Both the position numbers and the translations under genes were made by a program. This document shows positions 34,016 to 46,199 of a stretch of DNA of 64,000 nucleotides, one piece after another; the first letter of the stretch is position 1; each line of letters opens with the position of its first letter. A model generated the notes under the pieces. The model saw only the letters and a program-made list of their open reading frames with translations. It made no database searches and was not told the origin of the DNA. This DNA comes from Copromyces sp. CBS 386.78 (taxonomy: Eukaryota > Ascomycota > Sordariomycetes > Sordariales > Sordariaceae): the NCBI GenBank assembly GCA_030685235.1, contig MU839131.1, positions 246,005-310,004 of the forward strand. Direction: 5' to 3'.

Positions 34016-35243
34016 TAGAAATTTAGTATATTTTAGGGTAAGTAAATATTGCGGTACTTCCAATTGAATTTTAATTCGCCTTTCTCCCAATTTATTAATA
34101 GATTATATTATTATAATTAAAGTAAATTTAAAATAATCGGGTTTTCTAGTAATAGGGTAAATATAAGTAATTCGATTTCTTCGTTATATATGCCAATTCG
34201 TATCGTAAATTTAACGAAATTTGTAATATATATATTAATATTACTATTAATTAGCCTCAAGGGCTTTAAGTAATTTAATTTCTTTATTAATATTTAGTTT
34301 CGTTCGATAAAATTCCTATTAATAAATTCTTTGCCCGTACAACCGTTATTGATTAATGCCGGGCAATATACTTTACGCTTACTATAAAGAAAGTAATTTA
34401 AAAGGAAAATAGATTTTTCTAATTTAATTATTATTAAATTAATAAATAATAATTCTAAAAATTCTTCTTCTTAGTCCTAATATAATTCCTTATTTAAAAT
34501 ATCCTTATTATACTTATTTAAATATCCCTCCGCTTCCAAACTTTCCTATTCCTCCCTATTTCCTTTAGGTAATAACTTCCGTTCGTAATTTAAAACGAAG
34601 GTTCGGCTTTTTCCGATTTAGGTTTAGCTTCGTCGGTAATATCGGCGGCGTTAATATTATCGCCCTTCTTATTATTATTATTATAGCCGTTTTAATTAAA
34701 CTTTATTTTATAACCGGCGAATAATTAATTAATCCTAATACCTTTAATACTTCCTTTATTATTACTAATATTAACGAAGTTCTAATATTTCTTCTAATTG
34801 TAGCCTACCTAACTATATTTTTAATATTTATTAGTATTTTATCGTTTTTTCTAAAGGTTCGTAAGTATTAGCTTGTGCGAATTAGCGTTTAAAGCGTCTA
34901 AATTTATAATATTATTGCTTTAGGATATTAATTTAAAGGAAGAATTTCTATTATTACTATTATTATTATTCGAACTACTTCTATTTCTATTTAAAGAGGC
35001 CGAATTAAAAAACTTCTTCTAAAACGCATCTTCTTCGTGATAGTATACTAATTTACTAAAAAATTAAAGCCATCCTTAAAAGTCTTTATTATTAAGAATA
35101 TTTAATTAATAAATAACTAAACTCTTAAATTAATTAGTAACCTTCTAGTAGAATATAAATATATATATAGCGTTATTTATATTGTAACGGTTAATATAGA
35201 AAATAAATTTATTTATGAAATTTTAAAAGGAATTCTTTATTTA
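34000..35243 (-). pseudogene. C gag/protease remnant with destroyed zinc knuckle
   Basis: Minus-strand reading near 34790-34850 gives KYSxVGYNxKKY, interpretable as a gag CCHC box (C-x2-C-x3-GH-x4-C) whose Cys/His codons became Tyr. The region continues, across element E, into 41975-43325. No intact frame. Confidence 0.5.
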
Positions 35244-35454
35244 TATTATAGGGCTAGGGCCCGGAGCTATGGCGCTCTAGTCTTCACGACCAGAGCTATC
35301 ACGCCGTAGCTATCTCCGTAGTTATATTCGCGCAGCCCCCCTCAAAACTTCGCACCTCCGGTAAATCCGCTTTAAACAAACTTTTCTCCTCTTTATAAAA
35401 CTTCAATTAAATTATACGATTAATACCCGTATTAACCGTACTATCCCCATTATA
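35244..35454 (+). repeat. LTR of element E, left copy (5' LTR)
   Basis: Starts TATTATAGGGCTAGGGCCCG and pairs with 41764. The outer (left) half keeps GAGCTATGGCGCTC while the right copy there reads GAGTTATAGCGCTC. Confidence 0.9.
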
Positions 35455-35499
35455 TTAAATTCTATTAATAATAAACCTAATAGAATAAAATAAACCGGC

Positions 35500-36730
35500 G
35501 TTACTAATATAATTAAATATAGAAGGGCTGCCTATTAATTTCGTTATAACTATTAATACTACTATTATCGAATAGTAGGTTACTATTACTATAGAAGCTA
35601 AACGCTTCGAAAATAAACGCCTTTACATTCTCGTAAATAAAAGAGCTTTCGCTATAGAGATTTTTACTAATAATAAATTCTCTACCGCCGTTAAAACTAC
35701 GATTAATTCCGCCTTCTAAAGTACGTAGTACCCTACGATAATTACCGTTAGCCTAAACGCCCTAATTAATATTAAATAAAAAGCCGCTTCGTCGCGTAAT
35801 TTTAAACGTAAGAACGTTCGTTGGCTGAAATAGGATAATACTGCCGCCTCCTTTAATTTTTATATAATTCGACTAAAATTTACCTACGAAGAGGAGAGGG
35901 CTACTAGAACTATTACTAGCAATAAATTTAGGTGGTTAATATTATTAAATACCTTCCCCACTAATAAAATACCTATAGTAAAAGCTTTTTAACGTTAGGG
36001 AAGAGCGAGCGGAGTGTATAACTCCGAAAATTTCTTCAATTAATTAGAAAAGGTCTTCGGCAATAAGAATAAAAAACGCTTCGCATTTATTTACTTAAAA
36101 TCAATTCGCTAGAGAAATAATTAAACCTTATCCGAATAATTCCCTATTTTTAAAATTAATTTTATTAAGGCCGGTAATCTTATTTAAGAAAATAATTTTA
36201 AATTCGTTTAATTAGAAACTTCGGTATTTATAAATTTTTATAATTAATTGATTTTTATTTATATACTTTAAATTTACTCCTTTTATATCGAATAATTGAA
36301 GGATATTACATCTAAATATAAAAATAGTAAAATCTTCCTAGGTTATACTTTCTATAATAATTATAATTCCTATTAGAATTCGCTCTCCCGCTATTAGGGT
36401 ACTTAGGCCGCCCTAGTTACCCTCCTTAAAAATGCGGATAGAAATACTTTTATAACGATAGGATATACGAAAATGAAGAATAATAAGGACGAGAAGTATA
36501 CTAAATAGGTCTTTATAGAGGAAAGAAATAAGCGCCGCATTTAAGGCCTTTACTTATAATACGGAGTAAACGGATATATAATCGGTAATTATAAATATTT
36601 ACCTATTTAATATCTTGCTACTATTAGCGTTAAGGTTATTAAAATTAAATTTAAAGTAGAACTAATATTAGAAAATAATAGTAGCGACAATTATTCTATT
36701 ACTAACGAATTAGAAAAAGAGTAATTCCTT
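35500..36730 (+). pseudogene. E gag remnant
   Basis: Plus-strand reading gives KNVRWLKQDNTAA, RTITSNKFRWLILLNTFPT and, near 36557-36600, LYLxYGVNGYIIGNYKYLP, a CCHC knuckle with Cys/His changed to Tyr. Stops replace Gln codons. Confidence 0.6.
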
Positions 36731-36749
36731 TACGTAATCGAATAAAGGA

Positions 36750-39700
36750 ACGTTTTAAAATATTGAATAAGGAAACGGGAGTAGAGAATTTCCCGGGTCC
36801 TATAGAAATAAATATTATAAAAATATTTATAATTATTAATAATAAAGATTATTTCTATACTTTCGTTAATAAAAGTTATTAGTATTATACTATAGTTAGT
36901 AAAAAAGTGGTCGAATAATTAAAAATTCCTATAATCCTTATATTTAAAAGAGTAATTAAAGGAATATCCGCCGAAATAGAGGGAATTAAAATTAAAGGGA
37001 TAGTATATTTTAAAATAGATATTTACGGATACAATTCTATAATTTATATTTATATTGTTCTATAATTAAAATTCTTAATTATTTTAAGAAAATTATAATT
37101 AATAGCGATAAAAACTTATTTTATCCTTTACAAATATAAATTTTAATATAGGGTAGCTGGTTATTAGATATTATACCTAGGGTATTCCTTAAAGGGGTTA
37201 TCCTTTAGAAAGAGAGAAATTAGAAAGGCTATTTATTATATAGCGACTATATTTATAACTATTATAAATCGGATCTAGAAATAGAATAGCTAAAGAGCCG
37301 TAGAATTAACAATATTTTCGGTTAGCTTACAAAATATTAAAAAGGCTTTTAAACCAAAAATTAATTTATTAAAAAAAGAGTTACAAAAATATATTCTTAT
37401 AGAACTCTACGATTTTTTATTCGTTTAAAAATAATTTAAAGCCGATAAATTTAACCCCTATCGCCTAAGTATTAATTATAAAATCGAAATTAAAAAGGAC
37501 GAAACCGGTTAAAAATTCCCGTTATTTATAAGTTACTTCTATAGTATATTTCGAAAGGAATTCTTAATATTAAAAAAGACAATTAGAAACTTTATAGATA
37601 AAAGGTTTATTTATACTAATAATTCCCTTACGGCCGTACTAATACTTTTTATTAAAAAGCCTAGTAGTAGTCTACGCTTCTATTACGATTATAGAACTTT
37701 TAATACTATTACTAAAGTAGATTATTACCCCTTACTATTAATTAAAGAGATTTTTAAAATTATTATTAAAGTAAAGTAGTTTATTAAAATAGACGTAGTA
37801 TAAGCTTTCTATAAAATACGTATAGTAGAGGGCGAAGAAGGTAAAACGGCGTTTAAATATTACTATAGGTTATTCGAATAAATAGTAATACTATTTAAGC
37901 TATATAATATATTTACAACGTTTCAATAATATATTAATAATATTTTAAATAATTATTTTAATACATTTACCTCCGTCTATATAAATAATATACTAATCTT
38001 TTCATTTAATTCGAAGGCTAATTATATAATTAAAGTACATAAAGTTATAAAGCGTATAGTAATTATAAATCTCTATTTTAATTCGAAGAAATACGAATTT
38101 ACTGTTAAGAGTATTAAATATTTCGGCTTTATTATAATTATAAAGGTTAGTATTTAAATAAATTTAAAAAAAATTAAAGCGATTATCGAATAAGAGGTAT
38201 TTACATTTTAGAAAGGAGTAAGGAATTTTTTAGGGTTTATTAATTATTATTGGATATTTATTAAAAAAAATTCTTTTATAATAAGACCGCTAACCGCGCT
38301 TATAGGCAAAGGGGTCCCCTTCAAATAAATTAAAGAGTATAATAAAGCCTTTAAAAAGTTAAAGTAATTATTTATAAAAGTTCTTATCCTTACTTAATAG
38401 GATCTAAATCTCCCTACTTTTCTTAAAATAAATTATAGCAATTATAACTTCGGTAACGTATTTACTTAAAAGAAAGACGGTTAGAAAATTACCGTCGCTT
38501 ATTATTTGTAAAAATTAATATTCGCCGAATATAATTACCCTATTTACAATAAAGAAATATTAACTATTATTAAATATATAGAAGAATAGTCGGCCAAATT
38601 TTATAATTACAAAAAATTTATAATAGTAATAGATTACTGTAATTTTAAATATTTTATAGAAAGGCGTTAACTCTTTAAACGCTAAATACAATAGGTTAAA
38701 TTCTTCTCTTATTTTAATTTCGAAATCTTCTACCGCCCGAATAAATTCGCTATAATTTTAAACGCTCTATTTTATTAAAATTAGAATAAACTTAATAATA
38801 TAAACGCCGAAATAAGGGATATATAATTTATCTTTAAAGCCGCCTTTAAAAATTACGTTCGTATAGCATTTATTATTACCGTAGGGGGGGATGTAAAAGT
38901 ATTTAAGAATCCGGATTTATAATAGCTCTACGATAAATTCTCCTAAGAAAACAAAATTTACTAAATAATCCGTTAAATAATTATTAATAAAGATAAGACC
39001 CTCTTAGTATTAGTATAGGGCTTAAAAATATAGTTCGGCGAATATACAATTAATAGGTTAAGTAGACTCTATTATAGAGGGCGCGTTTAAATTCCCGGCG
39101 CTTCTATAATTATAAAAATAACCGCTCTCTATATATTCTTAGAAAATTTAGAGAAGAATATTCTTTATACTCGTATTATTTAAAAAATCTACAATTCGAA
39201 AGCCCTAAGCTACTTTAAAAAAGAAGGTACTATTTATATTATAAGTAGAGACTTTTATTAATTGTTAATAAATATATATATCCGTCGGTTCTTAATTAAT
39301 TATAATACGTATAATAAAGTGAAATATTAGAAAGATTAGAAAAAGGGGCTATTAAAACCCCTCCCCATCCCTAACCAATTCTTTAGAAAAATTTAAATAG
39401 ATTTTATTATTAATCTCCCCTCTATAAGAAGCTATACTAACCTTTTTATTATTAAAAATAAGTTTAATAAAATAATAATCCTCGAACCTATTTTATTTAT
39501 AAAAGTAAAAATAATTGTAAAAGCGTTTCTCTATTATTTTATAAAATATTATAACTAATTATATTCTATCGTTAATAATAGAAGTATTAACTAGACTTAC
39601 CGTTTTTAAAAGCGTTTCTACAACTTTTTAAGAATTAAATAGTTATTAAATACCGCCTTCTACCTATAAATAAATAGCGGTCCCGAAAAAATAAATTAAG

Positions 39701-40560
39701 AGGTTTAAATATTTTTGAGAGTTTTTATTAATTATATTTGAAATAATTAAGATTATTAATATCCGGCCGCCTAATTAGCAATTAATAGCCGAATTAGTAT
39801 TACAATTAGAATATTTTCCTTCTTCGCTATTTACAACTATTACCTATAATTATTAATAACTTTCGTAATACCCCCTATAGAAGTAGAATTTAAAGACTTA
39901 TAAGCGAAGGCTAGCGATTTCGTTTCTACGTTATAATAAATTATAGATTTATATTAAACGACGATAACTATATCCGTTTAAGAATAAAAATATTTTATTA
40001 ATTGTAAGAAGGAATCTATAGAAGTTTTTAAAGTGGGAAATAAGGTCTAATTTAATTTTAAAAAATTTTCTATAGTACGCTCGAAAAAAAAGTTCAATTA
40101 GGTCTATATTAAGTATATAGTATTATAAATCCTTAATCTATTTATAATAGAATTCTCCGACCTTTCTTCGAAAGTATTTGACAAATTTTATATCGATTTA
40201 TTTAAAAGAGTTAAAGATAATTTACTATTAAGGCAAATTACTACCGATTCCTAACTGCCGGCTATTATAATCGATAATAAAAAGGAATATATAATAAAGG
40301 AAATCCTCTACGTAAAGACTATTAAGGGTTGTAGAATATTTTTAATTAATTAAGAAGGATAAGTTTAATAAATATAGGAACTTTTAGAAAAGTTCGTTAA
40401 TATAACCGCCTTAAATCGTTTCGAAGTAGAATATAGCCTAATAAATATTAATAATAAGCTAGCAAATTACTATACTACAAAATATATAAAATAATAACGC
40501 TGGTAATAGCAATAAAATAAGGTCGGTAAATAAAATAAATTACTAAGAACTTCTATTTTA
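36750..40560 (+). pseudogene. E pol: RT, RNase H, integrase and chromodomain, RIP-degraded
   Basis: RT blocks: ILFIKKPSSSLRFYYDYRTF near 37640-37700, DVVxAFYKIRI near 37793, VYINNILIFS with both catalytic Asp now Asn (37978-37989), YEFTVKSIKYFGFIII, RNFLGFINYY. RNase H: ITVAYYLxKLIFAEYNYPIY. Integrase: PNQFFRKIQIDFIINLPS near 39370. Chromodomain-like EYIIKEILYVKTIKG near 40280-40330. Confidence 0.75.
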
Positions 40561-40599
40561 ACCTTTAAAACTACTATTTCTTTAAGGTTTTATAAAAGC

Positions 40600-41735
40600 G
40601 ACGACCCTTAGCCTCTAATTCTAAAATCCTCCGTTCGTAGTCCTTTAAGCGAACGATTAATTTAGTAACGCTATTAGTAATAAATTTAATAATAAAATAG
40701 GCGGCGGGGCGAATAACGGGGCGAAAAGGGGTAATATAGTTGGAGAATAGCGTACGGGCGGAAGCGGGGGCAACGGCGGGAGTAATAGTATAAATTAGAG
40801 TAGTAAGAATAACAGTAACCTTAGGGTTAGGGAAATTTAATAACCGATTATACTTATATTTAACTATTATCAGCCTTATTTATTTAGTAAATTTAAATTA
40901 AAGGATAAAATTTACTAATTAATAACTTAGTTTTTTAAAAATTTAATTATATTATATTAAATAGCGAAATTCTAGCGTATATAAATATGCGCTTTCTCCT
41001 CTTATTTAAGCGCCGCCGCCTCCTAAGCGGCGGCGAACTATTAAATAAAAGGGGAGGCGTAATTATATTTTTTATTATTATTATAATAGGAAAGGTATAA
41101 GGTAACATTAGATTTAGTAATCTAATTATATTTAATATTGAAATACAAAACGTAAAGGATTATAAAAAGTTCGTATTTATTTTATAAAAAAATATAATTA
41201 GTTAGCGGACGGTTAGGGCAAAAAACAACGAAGAGTACTTATTAATCTATAATACTTCTTAATAAACTTTTTAGGAATTTTAATAGCGTTAAAAGTAGTA
41301 GTAATAATATTAGGAATAGCGGCGGTATTGCTACCGTAGCTATAGTTAGTAAGGATAAGCGGAGAGGCGCGTAGGGGAGATTAGAGCGAATGCGGCGAAG
41401 GGGAGGAATATTTATTAGGGAGGGGGGAAAGTTCGGACTTAAAGGAAGTAAAACGGAGTATTTATATATATAAATATTTATAAATAATTAAAGGGATTAA
41501 GGAATAGTATTTACTTTAATAATTAAGCGGCGGATAAGGAAGGGAGGAGAAAGGGAGAGGGGAAAAGTTATGGAAGAAAGGGGTTTTTATAAATAAATTT
41601 TTGGGTACGGTTATACGTACGGCTACCTATCCTATTAGAAGCCTACGGGTAAGAACGATTACTATTTAATAAATTTTTCGGTTAATAAGGAGATAGAAGG
41701 TAAGTATTATACGGCTATAATAGGATAGTAGGGCA
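40600..41735 (+). other. E 3' untranslated region
   Basis: About 1.1 kb after the pol remnant, with no gypsy protein text. Purine-rich patches and a GC-only hairpin at 41011-41035 stand out; function unknown. Confidence 0.5.
41011..41035. other. GC-rich perfect hairpin in the AT-rich island
   Basis: CGCCGCCGC (41011-41019), loop CTCCTAA, then GCGGCGGCG (41027-41035). Outer AT-rich arms (CTTATTTAAG and TATTAAATAAAAG) extend the pairing. Being made of CpG/GpC it lacks the CpA preferred by RIP. Confidence 0.7.
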
Positions 41736-41760
41736 AGAAGGGGAGAGGGAAGGAGGGGGG
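41736..41760 (+). other. Polypurine tract of element E
   Basis: A 25-nt all-purine run (AGAAGGGGAGAGGG, then AAGGAGGGGGG) ends three bases before the 3' LTR, fixing the plus orientation. Confidence 0.75.
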
Positions 41761-41763
41761 TAA

Positions 41764-41974
41764 TATTATAGGGCTAGGGCCCGGAGTTATAGCGCTCTAA
41801 TTTTTACGACTAGAATTATTACGCCGTAGTTGTCTCCGTAGCTATATTTGCGCAGCCCCCCTTAAAACCTCGCACCTCCGGTGGATCCGCCTCAAACAGA
41901 CTTTTCTCCTCTTTATAGAACCTTAATTAAGTTATACGACCAGCACCCGTATTAACCGTACTGTCCCCATTACA
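41764..41974 (+). repeat. LTR of element E, right copy (3' LTR)
   Basis: Ends CTGTCCCCATTACA (left copy: CTATCCCCATTATA). Its right, outward half is the better preserved. Confidence 0.9.
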
Positions 41975-41979
41975 ATTTA

Positions 41980-43325
41980 AAGCTTTTATAAAGTTCGGTC
42001 GGCCTCTACCTTTATATCTATTATATTATAACGGCTATCGAAATATTAAATAAAGTCCTCAGCCGTCTTCTACTTCTAAATATCCTAATATTTATCGTTA
42101 AGAATAGGTTATATATCTAATTTAATAATAAATATTAGGAGTTTCCCGAAGTATACAAAAATATATATAAATTTATCCCGCTCTATTAAAAAATACTATT
42201 TATTGTAGGCCTAGTAAAAACGAATCTTTATACGCTAAATCGTATATATAATATTCTAGTTTTTAATTAACTATTCTTTAGCGTTAAAAATATTTAAATT
42301 TATAAATATACGGCGGCGTAATCCGTAGTTAGGAATCGCGCTATTAAAGTTGTTATTAGGTTTAATATTAAGTATTATTTTAAAGCTCTCGTTTTCTATT
42401 TTAAAATTCTCGTTTTCCGTATTTAAGTAGGCTATCCTACCTTATAAAGAATAGATTTGGGTTATAAAAATACTATTTTCGTTATAAATTACTTTTACCT
42501 TTTTAAATTCGGTAAATTATCCTTTAGCTTCGTTCCTCTAATAAATAACGTTATTCTAAAACGCCTTCTAAGCCTAAATATAAATATTTTCATCGGCTTT
42601 CTTTTTTAATTCCTCTTATTAATAGTCGCGCTTAACGTTATTAAAGGTTTCGGCAATCGCGTCGACGACGGCCCCAAAGGCTAAGAACTATACTATATTT
42701 TCGGTCTACTAACGGTAGATAATAAGGTACTTATAAATATAATTATTAATTTAGAACCTATTATAAAAACGGGCCTAGAGTAACCTACGGTTATAATTTA
42801 AATTGTATATACGTAGGGCAAGGAGTACTAAAACTTAATCGGTAATAATTTCGTTTAATTAAGAAGGGGGTAGAATATTCGTTCCTTTAAATAGCTAACC
42901 GGGTACGTAATATTCCGGGCTAGTATAATTATTAGGGGGACTTTACGGGCTTTACCTAATAAGGATAAAGTAATCGTCGGCTATTTTAAAAGCCTCTACT
43001 TAGGTATTAATTACTTCGTTTAAAAAACTTAGAGAGTAAATACTAATTACTTAAAATTTAGTCTCGGTATTAATATATTTATTAATAATCGATTTAATAT
43101 CGTTATCGTTTTCTAAATAATTGAAGTAACCGTATTAATTAAATATAATTAATCTAAATTCTAAGCGTTAGCGATAATTACTGAAATTTATTTCTAAAAT
43201 TTTTCTTTAGTCTTATAAGAGCGGAACGTCGGGTTTAATTAATTTCTTAATTACTAGTAAACTACTATTTAATATTTTCTTATTCTTATTTATACGCGCG
43301 TAGCGTAATTGGAAGTACAATAAAC
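41980..43325 (-). pseudogene. C gag 5' part and leader, RIP-degraded
   Basis: Lies between E and the 5' LTR of C, where gag is expected on the minus strand. No motif was firmly read. The leader next to the LTR (minus strand TTGTACTTCCAATTACGCTACG at about 43298-43320) matches the leader of element B after 46128, supporting a shared clade. A 67-codon minus-strand frame at 43213-43416 crosses leader and LTR and is not considered a gene. Confidence 0.45.
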
Positions 43326-43548
43326 TATTACAGGGCAAGGGCACCGTTAGGTATAAGGTACGATATATATTATTATACGAAGAGAGTAAGAAAGAGGTGT
43401 ACGCCAGCCAGGGCATAATATAAGGCTCGTTGAACCTCTATGCCAAGGCTGGACCTAGTGCTATGGCAATAGCTATATATAGCTATGCATAACAGCGCAT
43501 TGGCCAATAGCACGCAAGGCACAGGGCATGTGATCTAGCCCTGTGACA
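43326..43548 (-). repeat. LTR of element C, right copy (5' LTR)
   Basis: 223 bp; ends GCCCTGTGACA. The right, outward half keeps CA/TG dinucleotides (GGCACAGGGCATGTG) lost from the left copy. Confidence 0.88.
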
Positions 43549-43552
43549 TACT

Positions 43553-45766
43553 TTGTATTTCCTATTAATATTAGTTGATCTACTCCTACCTCTGTTGGTG
43601 GCGGTTAGTCCGCTTTTAATTATTAGTCCGTTGCTATTTTACGCTGCTTTTTTATAATAATTTAATTTAATAGCGCTGGTTCGTTTAGGTAATTTTCGTA
43701 GAATTTCCGTATTGTTTCCAGGCATATTATAACGTTAGCCTGTTTCTGCTAGTTTAGTGCGTGTGGCGGTACTTATAAGATGTAGTATTCCTATTATTTA
43801 TTTTCTAAATTTTATTTATAACCGTTTATATTATTAAAGTTTTATTTGATAAAATCTTTCTTATTATTTGTCCGTTTTATAATTTTCCTTTGGTTTGCTT
43901 TTATATTCCCTTTAGTACGTCCTTCCTAAAATTTCACTTTATTAATGTAGAAAGTAGGATTGTATTTTATATTAATTAGGAGTTGAAGAGTAATTATATA
44001 ATTATTAGCTTTTAAAATTTTAAATAGTTTTTCCCGGAACGGAATTAATTTAGCGTATAATTTTCCGGTTTTAAAGTTTTTTATATTTAGTAAGACTTTA
44101 TTTCCGATTTTATATTACGGGGCGTTTGATCTCTTTTCGTTAGCCTTATTTTTATATTACTTTTATATTTCTTTTATTTTAATTATTATATAATTTAAAA
44201 TTATTTTAAATTGGTTAGCGATTTTAATAGTTTTAAAATATTTATTCTATTAAGTTTTTAATATTTTTAGGGGGTATGGCGTAGCGGGTTCGACTTTTAT
44301 CCGGGGATGGAATTTATAGTTAGTAAAAAACAGCGAGATTCTCGTTATTTTTAAAATTAAATTATTAGTAGTAAACTCCGTTATTAATAATTAATTGATT
44401 TAATCGTTTTATACCTAATTAATAAAAATTCGTAGGTATCTTTCTATTTTTATATTAATATATTCTATTTACTTATTCGTAATTGGGTAAAAAGCGGAGG
44501 AGGGTATAAAGTTAATTTTTAATTTTATTAATAACGTTTTTTAAAATTATAAAATGAATTAGGAACCCCGATTAAATATAATAGTATTGGGTAAATTATA
44601 AATATTATAGATCCGTTTTATAAAGCGGTCCGCTAATTCCTTTACGGTTAACTTCATTATAGGGATAAAATACTATATTTTTATTAATTTATTAATAATT
44701 ACCGCGACGTATTAGAATACTTATTTACGGCGTTTATAGGGCGTTAATAGTATAATATAATTAATAGAAATATTTTTCTATAGAACGAAAAGTATTGGTA
44801 ACGGCTTTAGAAACTTGTATAGCGCGTATTATAACGGTTTTATTTTTATATATATTAAATAAATTTTATAATAGGTCTTTATTGCGTTATATATTCCCGG
44901 TTAAAAGAAAGATTAAAGGAGAAGGCTATAAGTTTTCTCCCTTCTTAAGTACCCTATTCCTAGCGTATTATAAATATAGCGGATTAATTAGTAGTAGACT
45001 TTAATATTTTTAAGGTTAAGGAAGACCGAACCGCAGTAATAAATCCGGCCTTATATAGTACAGTATTTTACGAACGAAAATTTCTTAAAATTCTCTTTAA
45101 TTTCTTTTAATTACGCTTTCTTTATTAGGTTTATTAAATAGGCGAATACGTTTTAAAAAAGGGTTAATTTTTTATAAGTCTCTATTATTAAGTCGTTTAC
45201 TAACGTTTCGTTTATAATTTTTAAATTGTAAAGGTAAATTATTCCGACGAAAATTTCTAAATCCCCTTTATTTTTTAAAATGTAGGAATCATTAATAAAA
45301 ATATCCTTCTCTAATAAAACCTTATTTTTTATTAAGAGGCGTTTATTACCTTCGTATTTCGGGATATTTTTCGGTTTACGGCTTAATATATTAGGGCGGA
45401 CTTATAGCGAGCCTAGTCGGTACTAGATAATGAAGTTAAAGCGGGAGAGAAATTATAATTATTTTATATTTTGTAGTATTAATTATTTATTAACCGTAAA
45501 TGATTTTAATCCTTTATAGTTTATTAAGACTTCGAACGGCTGTTGTATTCCTTTTAATTTTGGCTTCTATTCTTTTAGCGCTTTAATAATAGTGAATAAT
45601 TCTTTATTATAAATATTGTAATTATATTCTATTAATAAATATTATTAATTAAAATAAGTTACCAGTTATAATACCCTATCTTCGTTATATTGAGAGAGAG
45701 TGCCGCTATAGGCCTAATTTGAAATATCTATTTTTATAACCGTTTATTTAAATTAATTATAAATAT
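43553..45766 (-). pseudogene. D RNase H and integrase remnant
   Basis: Minus-strand reading: YSGTLSQYNEDR, IEYNYNIYNKELFTIIKALK (RNase H, about 45.55-45.72 kb), NILSRKPKNIP, integrase LPNTIIFNRGS, ERYLxIFINxV, then GNKVLLNIKNFKTGKLYAKL and NIKYNPTFYINKVKF near the 3' end. Continuous with the D RT at 59.75-60.9 kb once B is removed. Confidence 0.65.
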
Positions 45767-45771
45767 ATAAT

Positions 45772-46128
45772 TGTCACAGGGTTATCTGTAACTAACTAAC
45801 CGTCCCATATCGCTACCTTCACTACGGCAATAGTTGCCGGGTTAATAGCATGCTCTGATTGGCTACAAAGACCCAGCATAGCAGATACAACTAAACGCAT
45901 TTAACGTTTAACTGGCTGCGGTTATTAGCCTACCCCTATCACTAAGGCTACACAAACTATACTAGCTTATAGGATAATCTATAAAATAATCTATAAAATA
46001 ATTAGGCTATACGGGCTATATATTTACTATATATAAATAGCTATTAGGGCTCCCCTAAATAGCTTCCTCTTTTTCGTACAATTACGAATATTTTTATAAA
46101 TATTTAACATTCGCCTTGCCCCATAATA
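45772..46128 (+). repeat. LTR of element B, left copy (5' LTR)
   Basis: Starts TGTCACAGGGTTATCTGTAA, where the right copy reads TATTATAAGGTTATTTATAA; its left half is nearly free of RIP and its right half is RIPed. Confidence 0.9.
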
Positions 46129-46199
46129 ATTAATTATACTTAATTATTACGCTACGAACGTATATCTTTTTAAATATATATTATTTAATATAATTAAGC

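Larger units (their letters stand above)
35244..41974 (+). mobile_element. Element E: gypsy-type LTR retrotransposon inserted in C
   Basis: 211-bp LTRs at 35244-35454 and 41764-41974, with the 5-bp duplication ATTTA at 35239-35243 and 41975-41979; 6,731 bp. Plus-strand order: gag, RT, RNase H, integrase, chromodomain, long untranslated tail, strong polypurine tract, LTR. RIPed throughout. Confidence 0.9.
22908..43548 (-). mobile_element. Element C: gypsy-type LTR retrotransposon inserted in D
   Basis: Flanked by 223-bp LTRs (22908-23130 and 43326-43548) and the 4-bp duplication TACT (22904-22907, 43549-43552). Minus-strand order from the right: gag region, zinc knuckle remnant (near 34.8 kb), RT (RT motif 32449-32460), RNase H, integrase (30.4-31.3 kb), then after the LINE the integrase C-terminus and a chromodomain remnant (23.98-24.17 kb). 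Minus the nested LINE and E it is about 8.0 kb. Heavily RIPed; no frame survives. Confidence 0.85.

Noticed and set aside
33782..34018. 78-codon Ser/Ala repeat frame on the plus strand
   Set aside because: Antisense of the tandem repeat in element C; open only because of the repeat unit.
44795..45004. 69-codon plus-strand frame in the RIP island
   Set aside because: Antisense to the D integrase remnant; chance frame.
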